Shown here: piece by piece, positions 25,149 to 32,194 of the stretch | Layout: each line of letters begins with the position of its first letter | Numbering within the stretch: position 1 is the first letter of the stretch | Source: Pollutibacter soli | Lineage (GTDB): Bacteria > Bacteroidota > Bacteroidia > Chitinophagales > Chitinophagaceae | NCBI GenBank assembly: GCA_029269725.1 | Contig: JARJHS010000005.1 | Location: 186,001-250,000, forward strand | Direction of reading: 5' to 3' | DNA length: 64,000 nt | Notes under the pieces: generated by a model | What the model saw: only the letters and a program-made list of their open reading frames with translations | Told to the model about the DNA's origin: nothing | Database searches by the model: none | Program-made: the position numbers and the translations under genes

Positions 25149-25769
25149 ATGCACCAACAACGAAGTTTTTTTGAAAGACATCTTCACTGGATAATTATAA
25201 TCGCATCGGTAATTATTTTCACTCCTTTTGTTTGTAAATACAGAGAAATTTTCCCAGGCAAGGCAGTATCTCACCACACAAACTGGGCTGAGTTCGCCAC
25301 CTTCTTTTCCCTGCCAATTAGTGTTATCAATGCCATTGCTGTATTTTATTTAGGTTATAAAGTTTATCTAGCACAGAAAAGGAGGGATGAATGGGAAAGA
25401 ACTCAGTCGCTTGCTGACTTGAAGTTTGTCGCAGAATTAGGACAGGTATACAAGTTGTATAATATGGGGAATTCTGTAGCTAATCATGTGATAGTAGCGA
25501 AAGTACCGAGTGGGACAAATGAAGGCACTACTAATAATACTACCACAATATCCAGAATTCATAGATGTTACTCAATTCCAGCCGGCGGACACCTTTCTTT
25601 GCTATTTACCGAACAAACAGAAAAGCTTTATGCTCGATATCATAATGGAGAGCGATTTGTGTTGCTCACATGTGTATTTGACGAGAACCATGAAATTTCA
25701 GATTCAGTAATTGAAAATTTTATCGTTGCTAATTCAACCCGTACCAATGAAATTATTCTTCGTACGTGA
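25149..25769 (+). CDS. Membrane-anchored beta-domain cargo protein, unknown
   Basis: 206 residues. Two membrane helices (about 12-30 and 50-72) are followed by a basic stop KVYLAQKRRDEWERTQ and a soluble domain with LYNMGNSVANHVIVAKVP and YSIPAGGHLSLLFTEQTEKLYARYHNGERFVLL. This resembles the common membrane-plus-beta-sandwich layout (NxGNxxAxxV ... PAGGxxxL). It has its own promoter and terminator and runs opposite to the phage genes, typical of cargo expressed during lysogeny such as superinfection exclusion or defence. No enzyme motif is visible. Confidence 0.65.
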   Translation: MHQQRSFFERHLHWIIIIASVIIFTPFVCKYREIFPGKAVSHHTNWAEFATFFSLPISVINAIAVFYLGYKVYLAQKRRDEWERTQSLADLKFVAELGQVYKLYNMGNSVANHVIVAKVPSGTNEGTTNNTTTISRIHRCYSIPAGGHLSLLFTEQTEKLYARYHNGERFVLLTCVFDENHEISDSVIENFIVANSTRTNEIILRT

Positions 25770-25865
25770 AAAATCCCGTTTTAAAACGTTTTTTTCTCCT
25801 TGCCATTAGTCCTACCAATTTTAATTTCGAACCAGAATAATGCATTATTACAGGAAGACACCTGG

Positions 25866-25899
25866 ACCCCGGACACTGAAACCGGGGTTTTATCTTTTT
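25866..25899 (+). terminator. Intrinsic terminator after the membrane cargo gene
   Basis: ACCCCGG (25866-25872) and CCGGGGT (25882-25888) form a perfect 7-bp stem with a 9-base loop, followed by TTTATCTTTTT. It lies directly against the stop codon of the convergent gene. Confidence 0.85.
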
Positions 25900-26651
25900 A
25901 GATAACTTTCCGCAACATCTAAACATTCTTTAGCAATTTCTTTATTAGGCTCAGCGTCGATATTTCGCATCTTGTGTAAAAATGCTGCTTCTAAAAAATT
26001 AAATAAAGCCCCAATATCGCTTCTAGTAATAACGCCCCGCCCGCCATACGCAGACATATAATAATTGATATAAATCTGTCGAGGTACTGGATATCCAGCA
26101 CCAACAATTCTTGCAGTGAGGGATGCCTCGACCGATTTGATACTTTTATCAATACATCGTTGATATTCGGATTTCTCGTAATGGAGGAATGCCTCGTTAT
26201 AGTAACTTGAAGCAAAATCTAAATATATCTTCTCAGCAGAATTATTTTTATCAATTAACCTTTCAAGTACAAAACCAACAGCGAGTAGGCCAATTATAAT
26301 TGCAACTACCATCATTACTGGAGTGCCTGATATCGAACTTAGAAGCCAGGATGAGAAAAATAGAATAGGTGATGCGGCAGAAATATAAAGAAATAGATGC
26401 GACAAAACATTAAAGACCTTAATTAACTTAGGCAACTCAAATTGCAAACTGATTACCAACTGCTCCATTAGAAAAAAATAAAATGCAAGCACTAGCCCAA
26501 TAGTCGCATAAAAGAGCATATCATACATCGTTGGTCGGTAGGAGAAAATCGGAACAATTTTTTCTTCAAGAAAATCCTTGAAGGCACTAAGGCTGATAAC
26601 ACATGATACAAATGCGATAGCAAATCCAGAATCGTTTTTTAAAAAATTCAT
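25890..26651 (-). CDS. Four-helix membrane protein with HEPN-like C-terminal domain
   Basis: 253 residues. Hydrophobic helices near 9-27, 43-67, 78-102 and 107-130 are followed by a soluble all-helical domain: YLDFASSYYNEAFLHYEKSEYQRCIDKSIKSVEASLTAR and the end FLHKMRNIDAEPNKEIAKECLDVAESYLKR. The end resembles HEPN domains, whose last helices read (L)RNxxAH...EAxxxLxxAxxxL; here the His of the R-x4-6-H RNase motif seems replaced by Glu (RNIDAE). HEPN domains are frequent in toxins and phage defence. A membrane-bound HEPN-like protein in phage cargo suggests an abortive-infection or sensing role, but the fold call is by eye. Confidence 0.6.
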   Translation of the reverse strand: MNFLKNDSGFAIAFVSCVISLSAFKDFLEEKIVPIFSYRPTMYDMLFYATIGLVLAFYFFLMEQLVISLQFELPKLIKVFNVLSHLFLYISAASPILFFSSWLLSSISGTPVMMVVAIIIGLLAVGFVLERLIDKNNSAEKIYLDFASSYYNEAFLHYEKSEYQRCIDKSIKSVEASLTARIVGAGYPVPRQIYINYYMSAYGGRGVITRSDIGALFNFLEAAFLHKMRNIDAEPNKEIAKECLDVAESYLKR

Positions 26652-26698
26652 AAGTTAGCTTTGTAACATTAAGATAATATTTTTTTACATTTAGCACC

Positions 26699-26893
26699 AT
26701 GCCCGCGTACCTTGTAATAGTGAAACCGAATGACGAATCGGTTAGGAGAGAGCTGATAGACCTTATCAGTGATGATATAGAATATGTTTTCGATTGGCAA
26801 AAAAAATTGCACCATCGCAAACATCGAAATAATATTGAATACTTCGACATAAGGATGGTGCATGAAAAATACCCGGATGGGATCTTATGCTGA
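26699..26893 (+). CDS. Small hypothetical cargo protein
   Basis: 64 residues (MPAYLVIVKPNDESVRRELIDLISDDIEYVFDW...), charged, no Cys until the end, codon use ordinary for the element. Divergent from the HEPN-like gene and convergent with the next one, overlapping it by 9 bp at the 3' ends. The function is unknown; it could be antisense noise, though the composition looks coding. Confidence 0.45.
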   Translation: MPAYLVIVKPNDESVRRELIDLISDDIEYVFDWQKKLHHRKHRNNIEYFDIRMVHEKYPDGILC

Positions 26894-27259
26894 TTGTAGA
26901 TCGAAGTGAACTTCGTTCAGCATGTAATACAACCACTGAAAAGCCTCAAAAGCTTCATCTTTCTGACATTCTGTTAATTGTGCAAATTCTCTGCTTTTGA
27001 TGTAGCTCTTAAACCATCCTGAAATACCGTAATCGCATGTTGCTGCTGTATCAACAGCATCCTCATTTTCGATTAGCAACTTTGCAAACTCTGTTTGCTG
27101 ATCTTTTGAAAATCTCTGTTCCATGATCGTGTGTTTTGGTGAAAAAAAAGGTTCATCGTTTCTTGGCATTACTCTTGAAGGGGCTGTGATTGCAAGAAAA
27201 TTCAATACAGATTCTTGAGTAACTCCTTTACTGTGTTCGCTTTTTTGATAATGATTCAT
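26885..27259 (-). CDS. Hypothetical protein overlapping the first recombinase gene
   Basis: 124 residues from ATG 27259 (MNHYQKSEHSKGVTQESVLNFLAI). The frame is open further but this is the first ATG with typical spacing. It overlaps the end of the recombinase gene by 32 bp. The C-terminal half is acidic and aromatic (ISGWFKSYIKSREFAQLTECQKDEAFEAFQWLYYMLNEV). No family is recognised. Confidence 0.55.
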   Translation of the reverse strand: MNHYQKSEHSKGVTQESVLNFLAITAPSRVMPRNDEPFFSPKHTIMEQRFSKDQQTEFAKLLIENEDAVDTAATCDYGISGWFKSYIKSREFAQLTECQKDEAFEAFQWLYYMLNEVHFDLQSA

Positions 27260-28145
27260 GATGTACGTGTTTAAGTCTGTTAATATCGTTGTGTAAATAT
27301 TGACTTGTAGCAACCAGGGAGGTATGGCCTAGCAAACCCTGAATTGCTAAGAGATTAGCGCCGTTATTCATTAAATGTGTTGCAAAGGTGTGTCTCAGAA
27401 TATGCGGGTTGCGCTGACCCTCGGGCATATGTGGTGTTAAATGATTTGCAACAACACAGTGAATTGATTTGAGATCCATTTGCCCGCGCCTTGTTGAGAC
27501 AAACAGGAAAGTAGATGAATATCCTTTCTTTTTCTTAGCTCTCTGATAGGTTTTAACTTTCTTGCTCAGTGCTTCGCTGATAGGTACAAGCCTTTGATTT
27601 CCTCCCTTGCCCGTTACCTTTATTAGAAGTCTTGCATGGTCTATATGGGAGTGCTGCATATTAGCAAGTTCTTCCCGCCTGATACCAGTTTGATAGAACA
27701 TTTCAAGAATGAGTTTATCTCTCATTCCAATTATGCTTTTCTTAAACTCCCCTGTCAAGATCTTCTGCATAACATCCTCCTGAACAAAAGAGGGAAGTCG
27801 TGTCGCAATTTTCCTTTGCGTTAACCCGTAAGAGGGATTTGTCTCTAAAATGCCAATTCTCCGAAGGTGTTTGAAAAATGATTTTAGGCTATACAATTTG
27901 CGGTTAATGCTCCGGGCAATCATGCCGGACTGGCTAAGTTCAACTAGCCAGGACCGAATGTTATTCCGGGTAATATCTAATACATCCGGTTGCTGATCAA
28001 TAAATTTCAGAAATACTTTTACGTCATCTGTGTAAGCTCTGATTGTGTGCCTTGAGAAACGCTTTATAAGCTTCAGATAGTCCTCGAATGAGGGAATACA
28101 GGCATGATACCGCAATGCGGTTTTTGTCATAAATTCGCCTTCCAT
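27228..28145 (-). CDS. XerC/D-like tyrosine recombinase
   Basis: 305 residues: an N-terminal SAM-like core-binding domain (about 15-105) and a catalytic domain with Arg156 (TGIRREEL), Lys180 (VTGKGG), His248-x-x-Arg251 (HILRHTF), His274 (LLGHTS) and Tyr283 (SQYLH). All six active residues are present. ATG 28130, preceded by GGAAGG, is an alternative start. It is shorter than the neighbouring integrase and of the Xer/transposon type. It could be a second recombinase for excision or dimer resolution, or a remnant of another insertion. It lies 70 bp downstream of the integrase. Confidence 0.88.
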   Translation of the reverse strand: MEGEFMTKTALRYHACIPSFEDYLKLIKRFSRHTIRAYTDDVKVFLKFIDQQPDVLDITRNNIRSWLVELSQSGMIARSINRKLYSLKSFFKHLRRIGILETNPSYGLTQRKIATRLPSFVQEDVMQKILTGEFKKSIIGMRDKLILEMFYQTGIRREELANMQHSHIDHARLLIKVTGKGGNQRLVPISEALSKKVKTYQRAKKKKGYSSTFLFVSTRRGQMDLKSIHCVVANHLTPHMPEGQRNPHILRHTFATHLMNNGANLLAIQGLLGHTSLVATSQYLHNDINRLKHVHHESLSKKRTQ

Positions 28146-28177
28146 TGTTTAATTGCAATTTTTAATTGTGATTAATC

Positions 28178-28208
28178 ACCCGGTAGGTACCAACTACCGG
28201 GTTTTTTA
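28178..28208 (+). terminator. Perfect 9-bp stem terminator facing the recombinase genes
   Basis: ACCCGGTAG (28178-28186) and CTACCGGGT (28194-28202) with a 7-base loop, followed by six T on the plus strand. Both neighbouring genes are on the minus strand and there is no T-run on that side, so it would stop antisense transcription entering the integrase gene. Confidence 0.7.
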
Positions 28209-28215
28209 TTTCCAT

Positions 28216-29496
28216 CTATACCGCCTTCAGTTTTGATTTATTCTCGGGTAGCATAGAAATCATTTTTTCCTTAGCTCGCTTTGCCGCTTTTATTGGATTG
28301 TTTTTATCGTAATCGATGAATATCCTCTCAGATGTATGACCAGTCATTTTCATAGCGTCATAGGAAGAAACACCTCTGTCCAGAATATTACTTGTAAATG
28401 ATCTTCTTGCAGTGTGTGTTTTAATTAGCTTATAGAGTTCCGTTCCGATTTCTGTACTTAGTCTACCTTTTTCATCTAAAGAAGCCAGTTTCCCAATTGT
28501 TTTCAATGCCCGGTTGAAATACTGGTTCGTAACTGCATCCGGCAGGCTGTTGGGTTTGTGTTTATACTTCTCCATTATCTTCAATGCCAGATCATTTAGC
28601 GGAACAGCAATTTCTATCTTTGTTTTTTGAGTTAACATCTTTAGGTATGTCGCTCCATCTTCGTCTTTAATGAAGTTTTCTTTCTTGATATTTACCAGGT
28701 CACTATACCTAAGCCCAACACAACAACCGAAAACAAACAGATCTCTGATCGGTTCCAGACCATCAGTGTTTTTTAAATCAGTCTTATAAAGCTTTAGTAT
28801 ATCCTTCTCATCGAGGTGAACTGATTTAACCTTTGGACGAAACACTTTAAATGCTTTAAGTTTAAACGCGAAGTTCTCCGTAAGATCTTCCTCCGCTGCG
28901 CGGCTCATTACGATTTTTAGGTTCTTGATTTCTTTGCCTATACTTCCCTCACTTAAACCTTCTTTTTTCAAGAAGCTTACATATTCCTTGTAGAATTTTA
29001 ATGTGATTGATTCGAAACTTGCTTTCTTATTGAATGCTTCAAGATGCTTTTTCGAGGTCTGAAATGTTTTAAGTGTACCAGGAGAATAATGTGCTTTGTC
29101 GTTTATTAGTTGATCCAGCAAATCAAAAAGTGGAGTTTGAGTAGAATTCTTCTTTTGCTCAGATACTTTTGCGGCTTTTGACTTTGGAAAAACAACGGCT
29201 TTTATTTTTTCACGCAGTTCTGCCGGTTCAGGAATGACATTAGTCTTTAGAATATTGTTCATCTCCACTTCAACGGCTTTCTCGATACTATTTTTCAGAT
29301 CCTTAAAATATCCAAACTCATAGGGATAAAGCTTTTCATACTTCTTAATGATGGCTTGGTTTTGCCAGTGATCAGGCTTGATTGAAATGCCAAGAGACAT
29401 TATCATTTTCTTTCCATAATACCTCTGCTGACAGGTAATCAATGATTTTTTTGTATTGGGATTGACCGATTGGAGAAAGAAAGATGGGCGGTTCAT
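28216..29496 (-). CDS. Tyrosine integrase of the element
   Basis: 426 residues, the usual size for Bacteroidota element integrases. An arm-binding N-terminus (SLGISIKPDHWQNQ), a SAM-like domain (about 122-215) and a catalytic domain with Arg263 (VGLRYSDL), Lys near 291-293 (TQKTK), His361-x-x-Arg364 (HTARRSF), His387 (TGHTS) and Tyr396 (FIDYDKNN). It catalyses recombination between attP and the tRNA-Lys 3' end. It lies 172 bp from attR, the usual position. Confidence 0.93.
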   Translation of the reverse strand: MNRPSFFLQSVNPNTKKSLITCQQRYYGKKMIMSLGISIKPDHWQNQAIIKKYEKLYPYEFGYFKDLKNSIEKAVEVEMNNILKTNVIPEPAELREKIKAVVFPKSKAAKVSEQKKNSTQTPLFDLLDQLINDKAHYSPGTLKTFQTSKKHLEAFNKKASFESITLKFYKEYVSFLKKEGLSEGSIGKEIKNLKIVMSRAAEEDLTENFAFKLKAFKVFRPKVKSVHLDEKDILKLYKTDLKNTDGLEPIRDLFVFGCCVGLRYSDLVNIKKENFIKDEDGATYLKMLTQKTKIEIAVPLNDLALKIMEKYKHKPNSLPDAVTNQYFNRALKTIGKLASLDEKGRLSTEIGTELYKLIKTHTARRSFTSNILDRGVSSYDAMKMTGHTSERIFIDYDKNNPIKAAKRAKEKMISMLPENKSKLKAV

Positions 29497-29668
29497 GGTG
29501 ACTAATTGATATCTCTAAGATAAGGTAATTAGTCGTTAAATGAGTCGTTTTCTTTAAAAACTTTGGAAAATAGTTGAAAGTTTGGATTTGCTAAAGCTCA
29601 GTTTAGATAGGCATTTCACTGGATTATTGTGGGTGTTTTGAAAAATGTTGAAAGAGTCCCGGGGTTAA

Positions 29669-29713
29669 GTTCGAGTCCCAGCGGGATCACTGGAAATTAA
29701 TGAAACCTGCTCT
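29669..29713. repeat. attR: direct repeat of the tRNA-Lys 3' end
   Basis: 45-bp exact copy of 13862-13906. Only the last 21 bases of the tRNA are present here, so this is not a tRNA gene. The bases between the integrase gene and attR include GTTGAAAG at about 29573 and 29648 and two AGTCGTT words near 29532-29550, possible arm-type sites. Confidence 0.93.
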
Positions 29714-29736
29714 GGTAGCAGGTTTCATCGTTTTTG
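29702..29736 (+). terminator. tRNA-Lys terminator, attR copy
   Basis: GAAACCTGCT (29702-29711) and AGCAGGTTTC (29717-29726) form a perfect 10-bp stem, followed by ATCGTTTTT. The perfect pairing, compared with the imperfect attL copy, suggests this side keeps the ancestral chromosomal sequence. Confidence 0.75.
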
Positions 29737-30802
29737 AAACTTTATAAATCGATTAGTGAGCCTTCCTGCTTGTATAACTGATCGATTTAGTTGAAGTCCT
29801 TAAGTCCCTGAAAAAATCATTACTGCACATTTCGTTTTCTAACGCCTCTTCAGGAACTATTTAAATGATCTTTCCAGCCGGTTTCTATTGGTCTGCTGTT
29901 TTCAAATGATACCACATGAACATTTACTATCTGGGTCGCTGTTAAATTTCTTTTCTCCAATTAGTATTTCTCATCACCAATTCCGCGGCAATCGATCAAA
30001 GAAAAAAATGATTACCGTTTTTGTGCAAAAGTGAAACTATCGAATGCCGATAATTTCAATGAGGTTTTTATTATTGGAAAATGTGAATTGGCGTTAAGGA
30101 AGTAAACATCTGCATGGGCAAACCAGTTTATGTTCCGATACTAATTTGACGCAAAAAGAGGACTACGACTTCAGAAATTATGCTCGTGATGGTAAAATAT
30201 GCCCTCATTGAATTGACTCGTTTTTGAGACAGAATTTTATTTATGTCTGTAAAAGCAGAAACATCGCGTCGAATGCAGAAACAATTACTAAAACAATAGC
30301 CGGGGCATACAAAATTGGGCATTCTTATTAATGGAACCAGCGAGATTTAAGAGATTTGACTAATTAAGAAGTCTTCTCAATACTGCGTTTAAACTTACAC
30401 GTCAACTTTTGCCCGGGAATATTGAAAATCACCAACTGACGGACATCAGCATTTTATCTGACAGGGATTCTTAAAAAAGAAGGGCTGTGAAAATAGCTTT
30501 ATACGTTGAACAATGGTTGAATAATGGTGTGCTGGATTCTGCATCAGAATTGGTTTTATAATAAGATAAGGCTTCCGGAAATTTCTAGTGTTTCGGGTAA
30601 CGCTCCCATGATAAACTCTTAAGGATATCAGTTCAATCTTCTGTAAACAAAAGCATGAACACAGCGCCTGGAGTTTGAATTGTTTTTTTAATTATTCGGG
30701 TCAGCTATCCGGTTTCCTGTGTGCCAGACAAACCAGGGATTGATTCGTGTTTTTAGTTGTGATTAAAAATCCATTCATAGCATCACGTAACAACTCATTT
30801 AT
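29737..30802. other. Gene-poor stretch of about 1.07 kb
   Basis: No convincing gene. Frames are short; a 43-codon open run near 30000-30105 (ending IIGKCELALRK) has coding-like composition and could be a gene relic. No RNA gene or repeat array is recognised. Confidence 0.4.
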
Positions 30803-31666
30803 ATGAAAGAGTCTGAAAATGTACAGGTACTAAAAGAAGAGTTTGTGATCCGGGACGAATTAAAAAAGGAAGGTCTGAATATTGGCAGATACTTTGGTGC
30901 CTTGTCCCCCTGGATACTTTTTACTTACATAATACTCGGTAGTTTGCTGGTTATTGGCTTAGGTTTCTGGACAGGTCATTTATTGTTCAGGAGCAGCAAT
31001 GAAGCTACCGTAGACTCCATTGATGCTGTTGTGGGAGCTATTCTTGGATTGCTTGGTTTTATTCTGGGATTTACATTTTCACTTACCTGGTCACGATTTG
31101 GAAGTAGAAACAGCCTGGTGGTGTTACAAGCAAAATTATTAGGAACCTGTTATCTCCGCACCAGCCTTTTGCCACAAAAATTACAACCTTCACTCAGAAA
31201 GCTTTTCAGGGAATATGTTGGTGTTTTACTGGAACTGCAGACAGCGGGCCATGTAGATGAATCTGTGATGAAGATTAACGATCTCCATATAGATATCTGG
31301 AATCAAACTACATTACTGGTCAGAGAGGATATGGATTCAGAATTGCGATCACTTTTTACCAGCGCGGTCAACGAGCTAATCAATATTACCGAGGAAAGAA
31401 AAATTGTCGGATTGGTTTATAGTATACCAGAACCAATCTGGCGTATTTTATTGCTGCTTATAGGTATGGGGATGTTTGCTTTTGGCTATCAAATCGGAGT
31501 ATCCGGTGTGAACCGGATTGCACAAGTGTTATTACTTCCCATTCCTTTCGGACTCCTGATCGTTTTAATTTCTGACCTTAATTCTACCAGGATCCACCCT
31601 CGCCTCAAAGTGACTAAAAAACCGCTCGAAGATGTGCTGGAAATGATGGGAAAAGAGATCGCTTAA
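30803..31666 (+). CDS. Bestrophin-like (DUF4239) membrane protein
   Basis: 287 residues. Helices lie near 37-60, 72-92, 214-232 and 240-258. AILGLLGFILGFTFSLTWSRFGSRNSLVVLQAKLLGTCYLRTSLLP matches the DUF4239 core, where a glycine-rich helix is followed by an R-rich segment and ExNxIGTAYLR-like helix. These proteins are distant relatives of bestrophin anion channels; transport of anions is a family-based guess. It stands alone with no operon partner. Confidence 0.82.
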   Translation: MKESENVQVLKEEFVIRDELKKEGLNIGRYFGALSPWILFTYIILGSLLVIGLGFWTGHLLFRSSNEATVDSIDAVVGAILGLLGFILGFTFSLTWSRFGSRNSLVVLQAKLLGTCYLRTSLLPQKLQPSLRKLFREYVGVLLELQTAGHVDESVMKINDLHIDIWNQTTLLVREDMDSELRSLFTSAVNELINITEERKIVGLVYSIPEPIWRILLLLIGMGMFAFGYQIGVSGVNRIAQVLLLPIPFGLLIVLISDLNSTRIHPRLKVTKKPLEDVLEMMGKEIA

Positions 31667-32194
31667 AAATCTTTAGGAAGAAATCAGTACAACTGCCAAC
31701 AACAATGTTAACTAACTGGCCCGATTGAAAAATCTATTGCTTCAAACCTTGTTTGAATCGATAACTCCTGTTCTCTTTGGCAACAAAGCATCTCACTAGA
31801 AAATAATGACACGCTCTACTGTTTTCTTTAAGACAGCATAGTTTAATGAATTTGCCATCCTATTTTTCATACAGACAGAAATTTTTCCCCACGCTAAAGA
31901 GTAAATATCGATTGCCTTCCTATCATTTTCAGTGCAATCACTGGCAAGCAAAATTGCGACAGGAACATAACCTTGTTCCGCTTTCCTTTTCTGGAAAGTA
32001 TAACACTGGTGTGCCACCATTTTCTCCAGGTTTTTTTCTTCTTGCTCTGGGTTGATTTTCTTACAGCGGTCTAAGAAAAAAGCGCCGTCAATGATTTGCG
32101 ATTGCTTCTTTCATTCCGGTATATTTAAAATCAGTCGGAAATCCATTAGGAGATACCAGGGCCAACGTATTTTCATTTCACCAGGTCTCTTTTA
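31667..32194. other. Intergenic stretch, nothing recognised
   Basis: Between the bestrophin-like gene and the end of the glucosidase gene. Short open frames on both strands (for example 31796-32020 minus) have no family resemblance. No terminator with a good T-run is evident. Confidence 0.35.

Larger units (their letters stand above)
13862..29713. mobile_element. Integrated phage-like element (satellite or reduced prophage) in tRNA-Lys
   Basis: About 15.8 kb bounded by 45-bp direct repeats of the tRNA-Lys 3' end, with an integrase next to the right end. Modules from right to left: two tyrosine recombinases; cargo (25149-27259); tape-measure-like protein and portal; HTH regulator with primase and helicase-like genes; a 547-bp origin-like gap; a ribbon-helix-helix protein, four small proteins and terminase small and large subunits; then a secreted/membrane protein pair. 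No major capsid, protease, tail tube, baseplate, lysis or holin gene is recognisable. Genes are tightly packed with 3-14 bp overlaps and intact active-site motifs, which argues against simple decay. The 7-bp arrays found throughout the host flanks are absent inside. Confidence 0.85.

Noticed and set aside
29660-29690. Second tRNA-Lys at attR
   Set aside because: Only the last 21 bases of the tRNA are present; there is no D arm, anticodon arm or 5' acceptor strand.
31796-32020. Minus-strand frame of 74 codons in the gap after the bestrophin-like gene
   Set aside because: No family resemblance, no promoter and no neighbour context; kept as intergenic.
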